From the NCBI GenBank assembly GCA_003342815.1, contig PTEX01000131.1, forward strand, positions 1,635,640 through 1,699,639: 64,000 bases of DNA, written 5' to 3'. A program made the position numbers and the translations under genes. Below the pieces are notes generated by a model. It saw only the letters and a program-made list of their open reading frames with translations. It ran no database searches and was not told where the DNA came from. This stretch comes from Eudromia elegans. Its lineage: Eukaryota > Chordata > Aves > Tinamiformes > Tinamidae. This document shows positions 13,230 to 26,414 of this stretch, piece by piece. How positions within the stretch are numbered: the stretch's first letter is position 1; every line of letters begins with the position of its first letter.

Positions 13230-16200
13230 CATTATTTCTACAGATCAGAATATTATTGTTCTGCTTTCTGTAGAAAAAAATCTGCCTCTGTTTTTCCCTT
13301 TTCTTTTATAGCAACTGGTTGCTAGTATTTAGTAAGTTCAGCTCTGTTACTCATTAATTTAAGCCCATGTAAAATCAGATTTTGGCACAAGTAAGAGCTG
13401 TTTGGGCAATAATAACTCTGAGTTGACAGAGATGAATGAGATGAAGTAACAGAAAATATATAATAATATACTCACTTACTGAAGACAAATTAGAATGTAT
13501 AAACACAAAGCTTAAAATACATGCATTGTATTTAGCCTTTTACCTAAAGATTATGAATGTTCTGCATGACTAATAGCATGTTCTATGTTATAGTGAAACA
13601 TTTGTACAAATTAGATGGGCTAAGTGTTCAAAGATTTGGTTTCCAGTTAAAATTTTACAGTCAAAAAAAGAAACATGCAGAAGGTAATACTTTAGGTTTC
13701 AAAAATAAAGTTATTAATTAATTAATTTTGCATGACCTAACCTCCAAACAACCTGAGGTTTCAAGTTCACAATATTTATCTGAAAATTGTTTGCCTGCAG
13801 GCTCTGACAAGTCATAGAATTTGATCCTCTTAAATTTTCTGTCCTGAAGAGAGCGACTGGGGAAAAAAATACATTGCAGTAAGATGGGACAGTGAGTTGC
13901 ATTTCCTGAAGCATGTCAATGCCGCTCGCATTTCTAAAGTAATGTGAGAATTCTCTTTACTTCGAGGGTTTCTGAACTCTGTATCTATGCCCTGTGCAAA
14001 TTCCAAGGTTTCATTTAACTAACATGATTTCTTCTTTTTTGTATAACTTTTATGACAACTTTTTTTTTTTTTTTTTTAACTCTACTTTCTCAGGAACAGG
14101 AGGACTTGCACTGTAATCTTCTAACTCTTTATGAGCAATAGTATGCAAAGGTGTGCCTTTTTAAAGTCCTTTGCAATCACAATTGATAACAGCTTATATA
14201 ATTGTATTAAACATGTTACTTATGATATTTTTTTACCATGTATCCAAGTTATTTTTTGAAGGAATCTTAGGAAAGGCATTAGCAACGCCTAGCTGTCACC
14301 TTTTACTCAGGAAGTCTGAGGGGCTAGGAGAGGAGGTGCATCTTTACCATTGCACTGAACTTCTTGCTGTACTTTTCTTTCATAATCCTGACACCAGCAA
14401 TCACTGCTACGGGAAGAGGTTAATCTCATCCTCTTATTTTAAGGGATGATGAGATCCAAATATATGAACTAGCTTTTAATTAGCAATGGCTTTTTGATTT
14501 CATGTATAATGTACCTGTTGCATGTGTTGGCAAACACAGTCTGTATCATGCTGATATCAACTATGAGATCAGATTCTTGATAAATGTATTTTTTCATGTT
14601 AAATTACATCGACAAGTCATAATCACAAATTACAATCTCAGTGGCAAAACAAAGCCGGAAGAGATTTGGTTTATATATAAGCTGGGGTGCTTTGCTACTT
14701 GCTCCCATTTGCACAAATTGGATTTCCAAGATTATGAAAGATGCCAGACAGTTGAAGTGGTTATTGCTACAATAATTTATGCCTTTCTGCTCCTGTTGTT
14801 TTTCTTCTATCAGCCAAACTCTTTAACTCATTCTTTTGCACTACTTCTCTTTTTTCACAATTTTTTTTCCTCACAGGGATTTAATACCTACTTGCTTTAC
14901 CTGGTAGCTGATGATATATTTGGCCTTTGGATGTGTGAGGAGGGCAGAGAAATATATCTCCTTATCCTTTGTTTTAATTTTTTGATTATGAAACTAGGTG
15001 GAATAAGGAAACTTGAACAGCAGAGAGGTGAGATAAATATACGGACTAAATGAACTGCAGTTAGTTACGTGCATGCTAGGCTTGTGTGATGTGTTTGCGT
15101 AAGTAACTTTTATCAGCTTGGTTCATTAAAGCAACAGTTGTGTCCTGTAGCATACACTTTGCTTATAATGTGAAAAAGAATATGCAAAATCAATATACAA
15201 ATATTACAGAATGATGAACTTGGGTTATAGCAGTGGCAAGTGCAATCAGCTTTATTGGTATGCAGGCAAACTGGCATGTACATGAGCTTCATAATTTTAA
15301 ATAATTATCTAATATGGATTATTTCTCACTTTTCTGATTATAATCAGCTAATTCTGCTTTGAAATGAATTTTGAGTTATGTACTTCAAACATTTATTTTT
15401 AACACCAATAGATGCTGCAGCTATACACATTATATTCTCAACTAAGTCAATGCAGCATTGGCATAAAAGAATAGTATTTATTTGTAAAGTATAAGTTACA
15501 CAGACATTATAAAATAGAATTGGATTCCTTATAAAATGACTTCAGTTAGACTGATAAAATATTTGATTTTAAATCTGTCTCGTTTTGGTATCTGTATTCT
15601 ACAACTGTCACTTCTATATTTTGTGTGTCAGGAAAAAAAAAACTTCAAAATTTTTTCTTTTTAAAACTCTTGAGGCATCTTCCTAGTCATAGCTCTTTCT
15701 TCTTCATTGGTTAGTTTGTCCTAATAGTTTTTCCAAAAGAAAGTGCACACAATGTCTTAAAATGTCTGATAGATGTTTGAGATTTTTTTAAAAAAGAAAG
15801 ACTCCAGTCACTAAACTCTTTAACTTAATTTCACATGAAAATTTAAAAATGGGGTTTTGTTTTGAAACTGTTTTTCTTGTGCTTTTAGTAAATGTAATTA
15901 CCATCCAGTTATTTGTGTAGCTTCATGAATGTTTCTGTGATATTTCTTTTGACTTTAATTCACTTAGAATAATTTTAGCTCTCTGCTTCTCTTCAGCTTT
16001 GCAACTTTTTTAGTAAAAAGTAAAAGTGTTATCATAATTTTACATCTTAGTATAGGAACACTTCTTTTTAAAATGGACATTTTTAAGAAAACTATCAGTC
16101 AATGAAAGCTTTTTGGTGGCCTTTGAAAATGCTTTATTGAGATAGACTTGATGCTTTTAAGATGTATTAACCTGATCTGAATGCTAAGTTTACTCAAAAA

Positions 16201-17339
16201 TGCTTCTAAGATCACAGTTCTTAATGAAGATAAAGGAATATTGGTTGCAAGTGTCTAGAATAGACACTAGAAATAATGAATCCACTCCCGTCTTAATTTA
16301 CTCAGCCTGCTTTCAAAGGTGGCAGAAATCATTATGGTCAAATGTTGGGCAGGCATCTGGCTGTATTAGTCCTTAATAATGGTGAGACAGAGCCCTCCGG
16401 AGGACAGGACACTACTATCTCCATGTAGTGGTATTGATTTAGAGGTTCCGAATCAATGCAAGGAACAAAAATTAAATTGAGAGGCTAAAGAATAATTTGT
16501 GTGAAACGAGGACTTTAAATAAGATCTCATACTATACAAGCTAAGAGAATAGAGTGTTTTTTTTCTTATAAGAATATACCTATCATATCTATCATATATA
16601 TATGCTATATTGTATCTATCATATACATTGCATTGATTGTGCTGAATACATTCAAGAACATGGAGCAGTAAAAGCTAAAGTATAAAAATTATAGAACTCC
16701 CAACTTTTTGTAACAACAACAACAAAGTTTGTATTTGATTGTGCTGAAAGAGGAAATAAGCAGTTATTGTTGCACTAGAAATGGTTTCTCATTTCTCTGG
16801 CAATTCTAAGTTTTCATTTAATATAGCTTATTAAATATTAGTACAGATTGTTTACACTTCCAAGTATAACAACAGTAAGTATATCTTTGATCATTACATG
16901 ACATTAATCAAATCTATTTTAATGATCTGGTTCATTGTTATTTATATTATTATTACTAATATTATTACTTTCCACTGGTATTCTCCTACTCTGTATATTT
17001 TAACAGAATATTAATTTGAAATAAGAAAATTCCTTCTCTTTCCCCTGTCCACTTTAAACAAATTAAAATTATCAGTCATTTAATTCCTGTCTAACCTAAA
17101 ATCTTGGGTACACAGTCTGGAATAAACAATTTATAATTCAATCTGTTATTTTTTTAAAAAAGTCACTAGTACAATCTTTGTCTCTCTAAATGGAAATGCT
17201 ACTAATTCATGTTAGTACTCTTTCTCAAACATTACTTTAATAGAATTAATTTAACTTTTTAGGCTGTCAGCACATTTGACATGACATGGCACCATGTTCC
17301 ATTGTTGATTTCAATCGATGTTATTACATCATTTGATGT

Positions 17340-17393
17340 GAATTTTCATGTGCGAAAATTCCACCGGTGGAAATTTTCTAGTAGTAGAAAATC
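17340..17393. repeat. Compound palindrome centred on ACCGGT
   Basis: The core AAAATTCCACC / GGTGGAAATTTT (17355-17377) is a palindrome with one extra A. The left flank forms its own hairpin, GAATTTTC (17340-17347) with GAAAATTC (17354-17361). The right flank does the same, ATTTTCTA (17373-17380) with TAGAAAAT (17385-17392). The left and right halves are also complementary overall, so the block can fold as one long cruciform or as three small hairpins. This resembles the middle of a small palindromic DNA transposon or one of the old hairpin-forming conserved repeats of vertebrates. I cannot name a family. Confidence 0.75.
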
Positions 17394-18882
17394 ACTTTGA
17401 AATGAATAAGAATTACTGTTGTATAAGCTGATATTGTAAACTGCAGAAGCAGTCCTCCAGTCCTCGTGTTTTGGTTTTTTTTTTAACTTTCATTTTTTTT
17501 CTTTTCTTTTTTCTTTCTGAGAAATCACTGTATTATCTACTCTGATTTCTGCATAAAGGTCTCCCATTTATCTTGGTATGCCTTGCTCCATCCTAGAACT
17601 AGACTTGACTAAAACATATATGTTAGAAAAAAAGGCTGAATGAATTTTCTAGATCATTAATATTTTCAAATCATTCCTGTTGATAGTTTATTATTAACAA
17701 TTACTATAGATTTTTATCTTTTGGATACATCTGGCTTCTCCCTACAATGACTGCTTCTAGCTTTACATTCTGTCATTAGATATAATGAAATGAAAGTACC
17801 TCTGCTACTCATGCACTTTCTACATTTAATAATGTGTGTATAGAGTTTGGAAGTGTGACTGTTACCAAGACTGATCAAATTTAAAGGTTGGAACTTTAAG
17901 GAAGTTTGATAGAGAACTGATAGTTGCTATTAAAAAGTTAACAAAATGAAGCATTTTAAAAATATTAAGTAACACAAGATTTTTGATTCAGTACCGAGAT
18001 ATTTTTGCAATACAAAGTATCCATAGTAGAAAAAAAAATGCTATTTTAATTGCCTCTGCTAGTGTGAGAGGTTTAAGTAGTAGGTTTATGCTGGGACAGA
18101 GAAGGAAAAATAGACAACAAACATCTCATGTCCTAATCTAATTGATAGGTGTATTTTTTTGTTGCTTGTTTCATAGTGAGGTGAATGTATCCTATTACTG
18201 ATAGTCTGTATAGCTCTATTTTATAATTCATTTTGGAGAGTTATTTGATATGCAACAATTATACAATGAACTCAAGCTGAATTTTTCAAGATTCGATAGA
18301 AAATTCATTATTTCGTGTTGTTATTTTCTAAATGCCACCCAGCAGGTAATGCAGTTAATCTCTTATATAATCTCTGGTTAAGAGGAACATATTCCTCAAA
18401 TATAAGTTCTATGTTTTACAAAAGGGCAGATGCAACTGATTAATATTCGTGTCATGAACTTCTACTTCCTTTTCAACTCTACTTTACATGCCCTTATAAG
18501 ATGACTGGTAGAAACAGCACTTTATTCCTAGAAACTTCTCAGCATAGGGTTTTAATCAATACTGGTAGATATACTACAATTTTACCTATGATTATGTCCT
18601 AAAGCAGACTAAATATTACTTGCATTCCTGGTTTCTAAGAAGGTAATTGATATTGACACTGACATGTCTGTGCTCTCTAATAATCATTCTTCCTGCAGAT
18701 TTCCTTTTATCTTGACAAAATTTTGCAAAGAGGAAAGATAAGATCTGAATGAGCTTCAGGCAGAGTGAATAATAAACTGCAATGCACATTATGTTGCTTT
18801 GAGAAAATTACACTTTAGAAAATTATACTTAAAAACCATCTCTGAAATTTTAAAAACAGAATAGGGTTTTTAAGCAAATTAC

Positions 18883-18920
18883 TCCCATTAATGTCAATGG
18901 GAATTGTGCGGCTAAAATCC
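18883..18920. repeat. Possible ancient amniote repeat fragment
   Basis: TCCCATT (18883-18889) and AATGGGA (18896-18902) form an inverted pair, followed by TTGTGCGGCTAAAATCC. A CCCATTGA..TCAATGGGAG-like string followed by a similar tail is, from memory, common in dispersed old repeats of reptiles and birds. The assignment is tentative and no family name is offered. Confidence 0.3.
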
Positions 18921-21900
18921 ATCTGCACTGTTTTGGGGGGGAAAATAACGCTATATTGTCAGGAAATATAATACTTCTCAGTAATTGTGCGAATACTGAA
19001 GTCATAGGAACTCATGCATGTGGGAAGGTAATTGAATACCCATTAAGGCCTGTCCCTTAGAATTTCAAGTGATAATTCAGTATGGTGAAATATTACTGCA
19101 GAGAGATCTATTTCCTTTTCTTTGTCTGCTCAAATCTGGAGTGTCCTCAGATAATTCCAGAATAAAAATATACATTGAGTATTGTTGTTGCTTACACAGA
19201 GAGAGAGAGATTCATTTACGACATGACATCAGCTTCTTATATTATCTCACTTCTTTCTTGATAGTTTAAAAGAAATAAAACTTGCTGCTGCCCATCCAGT
19301 TAAATGTAGTTCTACATTGAATGTTTGAGAATTCAAAAATTAATGCAAAATGTGCAGTATTCCCATACACTTGTATAATCACCTTTCGTGAAATGTTAAT
19401 TTCATGAATGTTCATGCTCCTGCTTAGACAAATATCATTGTGACCTGGATATGATGATACAACATCCCCTCTTCAGTATAGAAACTTGTATTTTGGTGGT
19501 AGTAGCAGTAGTCTATGTATGTTTCAATGTATGCCTTATTGACTATTTAAACCACCTGTTAAGTATTTTAAGGATTAAAGCATTACGGAAGAATTGTGTC
19601 CTACAGTCAACATGATCTCTTTTCCCTGCTCATTTTAAGTAACACAAAATCTGGAACAGAGGTTCCTCTTTGCTTCAGTGAAACAGAGAAAAAAAGTGTG
19701 TTTGGACTTTTTTATGCCTTCATTGGGGTTGCAGAATGCTAAAGTGTATTCTTGGACTACATGTAGACTGGAAATGAAAAGACAATAGGAAAGTACTTTA
19801 CAGCCCTACTAAAAAGAAATGATTTAGTGAATGAGGGTCTGTGAATTTAAAGGTAAGATAAAAATCGAAACTGCTTCTCAGCTTCTTGTCAGTTGCAGTG
19901 CTAATCAGGGCATATGGGCCTAATTCTACTGAGGAAACTTAGTTCCCTGGGGAGCTGTTTGCAACCTGTTGCACATAGGTCTTCTAATGTAAGGGAGCAC
20001 TTCTAGGAAATGGGTCCCCGTGTATCATCCACAATTCTCCATGTGGAAGCTTACCAGAAAAACCTGTTTTAAAAAGTAACATTCATTTTTTCTTCATCCT
20101 TTTTGAAAAGAGGTATTTTCTCTAGCATATAATGAGGTTCCTAGAAATCTGTGTGGTTTATATAGTGTTACTCTGACATGAGTGTGCAGCTATCTCAGTG
20201 TACTCAACACTGAAGAAACTTAGCAGTTAGCTCAGACTTTAGCCCAGAGCAGTTATTGCACATCAGCAACCAAGGTTTTTGTCCATCAGACTTCCACACC
20301 TGTGTATTTTTCTTAATTTCTGCCTAGCCACCTTGTTCTGCATCTTGCTTTCTTCATGCAATTATACATTCATATGATGGGTTTAAATCCCAAGAACAGC
20401 CTATAGCAAATTCCTTTGGAGCTCCAACAAGAACAGCTGGAAAATGCATCACATTTTGCTTGTTTTTTTTGTCTTCCTTACTTCCCTAGGTAGAGGCCAT
20501 GGCCTTGCCTACTGCCATGCCGACTGCTGCCTGTCAGAATAGATTTGCAAACATAGACGTTGCTGCTTTGCATGCATTTTGGGTACAAATTGCAATTTTA
20601 GTGCAGTTGATGTGAGTTTGTGATGAAATCCGATTCTGTAAAACTACTTGAAACGTAAATTTTCACCATAATGTCACTGAAAAATTTATTCTTTAAACAC
20701 TTTATGAAATTGTTGTGGTGCTCTGGATCTCTTGGACTGTGCCAATACTATTATTTCATCCAAATCCTTTTTTTAAAAAACCTGTACATATATAATCCAG
20801 ATATCTTTCAATTAAAGTCATTGTATTGCCTCTTTCATTGAAATACATACCTTTAATGCCACCAATTCCTCATAATTCATCAAAAAAGTTAATGTAGGGT
20901 AATAAAGTACCCCCCACTACAGTATGCACAATTAATGTAATGAACACAAATGTGGTTTCCTGCATCTTAGCTGCATTGTACGATATGATTGATAAGTTTT
21001 CATTATAAAATGTTAATCAAGCAAATAAGTTAACACTCCCTCTTCCATCAGAATTTCTTTAATTAGTGGTTTATGTTTATTAAATTATTTCAATTTGTTT
21101 ACATATCAAGGACAGACTACGGTACGTTTTAGACCAGTGCTTTATTTTAAGAATATAATTAATTCAGCAGGTAGTTTTTGAATACAATCAATATGTACAG
21201 TTTGCCTTGGAGTTTTGCAAGATAGAAATATGGCTCTTCTTTATCACTCGTTCACTCTAGCAGACAGATGCCTGAATTTAGTCAGGTACTTGGGCAGACA
21301 GAGGAGTGAGGTCAGGGGTGCAGGCAGTAAGTAGTTTGTTTTGAAAGAACGCACAATTGGAAGTCTGTGTGATTCTACAGGTAGCTTCTAAATGGTTTAT
21401 AAATACCAACTGTGCTCCACCCCGAAAGGGAAAAGCATCAACAAGAAAACTAAGAGAGTATACAAAATACATATTTTGGTGTGTCTAAGATATCAGATTG
21501 ACTGTTTCTAAGCAGCCTTGTAGATTTTGGTAGTCTGAGAATATTATCTACAGATTTATGTGCAGAACAGTTCTATATATATATATTTTAATGGATATCT
21601 GTATGCCTTCTGTGGAATCTCTGACCATCCTGTTCAACTCTGCCTGTTGCCAGTAGAAACCCTGTTTTTGTAAATAAAATGTGAAGCCCTGTCCAAATTA
21701 CTTATTATCTATTTCACAGCTGAACAACAGTATTGTGGGATTTTTTTTTAAGAGAAATGAATGCCATTTGTGTATTAAGACAAAGTAAAAAGAGCATGGA
21801 AAAGGGTGCTCTTTACATAGCAAACTCATTTCTGTTTGTTTAAATCTGTTTCTTTATGGAGCTGGACCTGAGATATACTGCAAGTAGCTTATAACTCATG

Positions 21901-22581
21901 ATTTGCCAGAATAAGAATTTGTGTGGTCAGCCATCCGTAATCTTTTCTAGTTCACAAACACAGTGGAAAATCTGACATGTTCTTCACTTTCATCTGCTGT
22001 TCTTTGAAAAGTTTGGTCTGAGTGCAGTTTGTTGGATACACAGTGCTTCTCTCCGGTTCTAACGTGTTCTGCACTGGTACGTTTCATGAGACTGATACAG
22101 TATGAAGCAATATAAAATGATGCAAAGCCATGCAACTGATTAATTGGGCCGGAGAGTATTAGTAACTGTTCCCAAACAGTTTGGGATGCAGATCAAAATC
22201 CTGAGATGCAGAATGATTTGTTCTGCCTAAAGATGACTTATAGCAGTGGATAACAAATATAACATTGAGATAACTTGTTTCTTTTTTATAACAGTAAATA
22301 TATATGTATATTAAATAACTGTAAATATTTCTTTGTTTACAAGTGAGGTGAAAAGGTTTTGTTTATCTATCACATTGCAATAGAAGAGTAGAATAACATA
22401 AATGTGTGTGATACCAGCTCTATTGACTCTTCCACACCACTTTTTTTGCAAACCTTGCATGATAGGCAACAGTACTTGCATATTTACAGTTATTTGCTAG
22501 TGGAACATGTGCGGGAATCTATTTCTTTTCAGGACCACATCAGGGCCCTAGTGTACTGTACAAATGCAAACAGAAGTACCT

Positions 22582-23280
22582 ATCATAGAATCATAGAGTC
22601 ACAGAACACTTAAGGTTGGGAGGGACCTCTAGAGGTCATCTAGTCCAACCCCCCTGCACACGCAGGGTCCCCTAGAGCATGTGGCACAGGGTGGTGTCCA
22701 AGCGGGTTTTGAAGATCTCCAGAGAAGGAGACTCCACCACCTCTCTGGGCAGCCTGTTCCAGGGCTCTGTCACCCTCACTGTCAAGAAATTCTTCCTCAA
22801 GTTCCTGTGGAACTTTTGGTGCCTCAACTTGTGGCCGTTTCCCCTAGTTCTATCACTGGCCACCACTGAGAAGAGGCCAGCCCCATCCTCTTCACTCCCT
22901 CTCTTGAGATATTTATATACATTAATCAGGTCCCCTCTCAGTCTTCTCTTCTCCAGGCTGAAGAGGCCCAGCTCTCTCAGCCTTTGCTCATAGGGCAGAT
23001 GTTCCAGGCCCCTGATCATCTTCGTGGCCCTGCGCTGGACTCTCTCTAGCAGCTCCACGTCCCTCCTGCACTGGGGAGCCCAGAACTGCACACAGTACTC
23101 GAGGTGCGGCCTCACCAGGGCTGAGTAGAGGGGCAGAATCACCTCCCTCGACCTGCTGGAGACGCTCTGCTTAATGCACCCCAAGATCCCATTGGCCTTC
23201 TTGGCCACGAGGGCACACTGCTGCCTCATGGTCAACTTGTCGTCCACCATGACGCCCAGGTCCCTCTCTGCGGGGCTGCT
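22582..23280 (-). mobile_element. 5'-truncated CR1 LINE retrotransposon
   Basis: On the minus strand this is the last ~700 bp of a CR1 (chicken repeat 1) non-LTR element. It contains the end of ORF2, a short 3' UTR with GGTTGGACTAGATGACC and the self-complementary partner that follows, and the terminal repeats seen on the plus strand as ATCATAGAATCATAGAG at 22582-22599. The 5' end is cut at about 23280, as in most CR1 copies, so the endonuclease and the catalytic part of the reverse transcriptase are missing. The remaining frame has no stop, so the copy is not very old. It lies antisense inside the FSTL5 intron. TATCAT occurs at both junctions (22581-22586 and 23282-23287), either microhomology or a short target duplication. 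Confidence 0.97.
22672..23280 (-). pseudogene. CR1 ORF2 C-terminal remnant
   Basis: An open minus-strand frame of about 200 codons runs from the truncation point to a TAG stop at 22672-22674. It reads [16 protein letters not shown] at its start and contains [54 protein letters not shown] and [20 protein letters not shown], the conserved stretch after the reverse-transcriptase palm in CR1 ORF2. The catalytic motif and N-terminal endonuclease are absent, so it is a dead fragment. The internal ATG at 23250 is only a methionine within the polyprotein, not a start. Plus-strand frames over the same bases are shadows. Confidence 0.95.
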
Positions 23281-25070
23281 TTATCATGATAAAGTACTGC
23301 TTTTTTTATCTGCCTCCTGTCTGCTTTTAGAGGAAAAAAAAAAAAGTTTGGTGAAGGAACTCCTTGATTTTTTTTCTTTTTTATTCCCACCAGGCAAAGC
23401 AGTTCCTATTTCCCTGAACATCTAAACTTAATTTTGCTAAGTTATAAGTGCTTTTAGTATTTTCTCACTAACATAAATTACTCCCTTGTGGTTTTCTACC
23501 TAAGTTAATCCTTGTATTTCTATCTTTTAAGTAAGATACAAGATTTTTTTTGCTTGGATACAGGTAAGGATGACAGTATCTATGCACCATTGGTAAATAT
23601 TCCTTTTTAAATTTTTTAGCTCTGTTTTCCTTTGAAAGCTCTACTATTTTAAAAGGTTTCTGGTAGTTAAGTTTAGAAGTTTGAGGTGCTCTCCTTAAAT
23701 AAATGGATAGTCTTGAAATAACATGGGGATTTCATAATTCTAGGTCTTGCTGGCATATACATACAAGGTGTATCATGCAGAGGCTGATATATGATCTGCT
23801 AGCAAAAGTGTTCTTAGTAGGTTGAACAGTAATTTAAAAAACTAAATTCATAGGTTTTTATAGCCTTTTTTTATGGGAACACTGAAGTGTGAACACAATT
23901 TTAAAAACCTAATTTTTCTGTTTTTTAAAAAATTTAATCGCTTTTGTTTCTGTAATAACTTTGGCCCAACTCCTCCTTCTCCTTCCAAAAGACTTTTTCT
24001 CCGCCTATTTTATGCTTCTATCCTTCTCCTTTGAAACCAAGATTTGTTTTTAAAAAATTCCTTCCTGCAGGGCTACTCAGATTTAATAATCAATGCTTGG
24101 ATTAAGTCTTCCGAATCTACTTATTGTGCTCTGAGCAGCAGACATTACAGGCCTTGCAGCTTTGTCAGAAATTTTTCCATTCTTTCTAATTGCAAGCTAA
24201 AAGGAGAGGGAATACGAGGGAAAGGAATGACTGGTGAGCTCTGTGGGGCTTAGCAGTACGGAGCCAAGAGCCTACAAACTGCGGTATCTGAATGCTAGCA
24301 TAACTTGGATATAGATTTTCTATAAAGCTTTTTAAGCACAGCCTGCTTAAAATGAGTAAGATTCCACTGAGTTTACACTGGCTTGTTAGTGCAAAGTCTA
24401 AATTTCATCTTCTGACCTCTGAAGAGATATAAAATGAATATGAGAGCAAATTATCCTGTGTAAAGAACAAATAAAGTACTATTTAGATCTTCTAAGCCAA
24501 ATGCTGACTATAGTTGAAAAAGAAATGTCAAAGGAATTAAGCTACGCTAAAACTAGCGTGGCATGAGAACCAGAACTTTAGATTTACTTTGAATTTCACC
24601 CAACTTATAATATCTTCTATTTGAGAAAATACTGTTCATTATAATTAGAAAACACTCTACATCTATGTGAAAATGCTTTACAATGTACTATACCATATGG
24701 CATTGACAGTAAAAGCAGAATTATGTTCTCAAACTTGTAGTTGTTCTTTTTCTTAATCAGTTAAGTAGAATTTTGAAAATGTGCTTCCCAGATGTGTAAA
24801 GCTTTGGCCTACTTCTACTTTTTGAATCAGTTGGAAAAAAAATCAATGGAAAAATGAAATGGAAAAAAAATATGTAATACCAGGTTACTAGGAATAAGAA
24901 TGCTTAAATTTTTGTAGCTTTTTGTAGATTAGATGGCCTCATAACATTAATAGTAGCCAAACATTTCCATATATGTGAATTATAAAATACTTTTGTATAA
25001 TCGATTATACCTTCATTGTTTACATCAGTTTCAAGGGTACTTAATAGCCTTGCTAAAAGCTTAGCTTCTG

Positions 25071-25310
25071 GTGATAGTTTTCCATGTAAATCATAGAGTT
25101 TAGTAATAGTTCTTATATATGTGTGTATATGTATGTATATATATGTATATATTTATGTGTGTATATATATGTGCATATGTATGTGTATATGTGTACATTT
25201 ATGTGTGTATATATGTATGTATATATGTGTCTATATATGTATACATACATAAACACACATATATAAGAGCTATTACTAAACTCTGTATGATTTACATGGA
25301 AAACTATCAC
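25071..25310. repeat. Long imperfect inverted repeat around a TG/TA microsatellite
   Basis: Left arm 25071-25139 and right arm 25240-25310 are reverse complements with two mismatches and a 2-nt indel over about 70 bases. The outer 45 bases of each arm are not simple sequence: GTGATAGTTTTCCATG, TAAATCAT and AGAGTTTAGTAATAG all recur in complement. The ~100-bp spacer is TATG/TGTA/TATA microsatellite. The open frames on both strands here are products of the microsatellite and are not genes. The block could extrude as a hairpin or cruciform. Confidence 0.9.
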
Positions 25311-26394
25311 TGTGTGTATATATATTTTTTTTTTTCACTCAATAACCAGAAAAATATAATATTAAAATGGTGCTATGCAATCCTTGAAAATGTGCCTGCA
25401 AACATTTGGTTCTTTTCCTAGATTTATGTGGGCATCCTCTGTATATTTAAAGCTAAACATGGCTGATAGGATCACCATGATAACAAATCTTTGGTATTTG
25501 TAAATCAACTAAAATTGAGCAAATAGTCTTGCATTATAATCCATAGACTTACTTTGTTACCACTAAATTATAGCGTACTCAAGATACCATTTCATTTAAG
25601 GATTACAACAAAAGCAAAAATAAAACGGTTATGTTTTCCTTTCCTTCTTTTTCTGTTCATATGTTTAAAATCAATCCATCCTGGATTGGCAGTGGACCTT
25701 CGGGAGTATTTAAGCCTACTCTGTATGCCATTCTGCTGGCATAAACTCATGAAGAAGAAAATGTTAGAATACCTTACAGTGCATAACCCAGTGTTTCTCT
25801 GAAGGACAGTTGTCTGAAATGACAGTCTGAAATCGTGGGGACGGTTTGCTGCTGTGAATAAATTCTCATAGCATTGAAGGCAAATAGCTAAGTCTATATT
25901 CAACAGGGCGTATCATGCAGCATATTGTTTACTGTCTTCCTTCTTTTGGGGGGTGGTTAGTGAATATATGCAGTTATGGATGAATGTACTACTAAGGCCA
26001 CAGCCACAGAGGTATGGTTTAATCAGACCTGTTTAAATAAAAGAATCACCAGGGCAGCGCTCATATTTTGTAGTTCATGGACTGCTGGTATGAGTGGCAG
26101 CACAAGGAAAATTACATGTGGTCGAAAGGTTATGTGAACAGGCATAAGGGCTATAAGCCGTGTGGTTTACATAGAATATGACAGAAATCTCCTTTGTGGT
26201 GGGATTTTGTTTTTAATTGTCCACTCGTGTTGCCTCATGCCCTCAATGGCTGTGCTGCCCTCTCCCCTGCCTTTTCCTGCAGAAAGGCCTGAGGCCTCTC
26301 TCTTGTTTTTATTTTTTATTTTTTAAGGTATAGTAGAAATTGAAAGCTAGAATTATATTTAGTTTTCAGGAGATATATTTGTGTGTATTAAACA

Positions 26395-26414
26395 TACATA
26401 TATATATATATATA
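26395..26414. repeat. (TA)n microsatellite
   Basis: ATACATATATATATATATAT-type run next to GTGTGTATTAAAC. Simple sequence within the intron. Confidence 0.9.

Larger units (their letters stand above)
9272..22581 (+). other. FSTL5: FSTL5 intron after first coding exon, 5' part
   Basis: AT-rich intron from donor 9272. No further exon matching FSTL5 was recognised. It holds a pyrimidine tract at about 10115-10190, a purine tract at 12873-12941, T runs at 13199-13229 and 14060-14077, an unrecognised 183-codon open frame (14502-15053 plus), a compound palindrome (17340-17393), and a possible ancient repeat at 18883-18920. Everything else looks like ordinary unique intron. Confidence 0.8.

Noticed and set aside
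22679-22993. Plus-strand frames over the CR1 copy
   Set aside because: Shadows of the CR1 ORF2 remnant, which reads on the minus strand.
25113-25421. Open frames of tyrosine/isoleucine/valine-rich protein on both strands
   Set aside because: Pure translation of a TG/TA microsatellite and its inverted arms.
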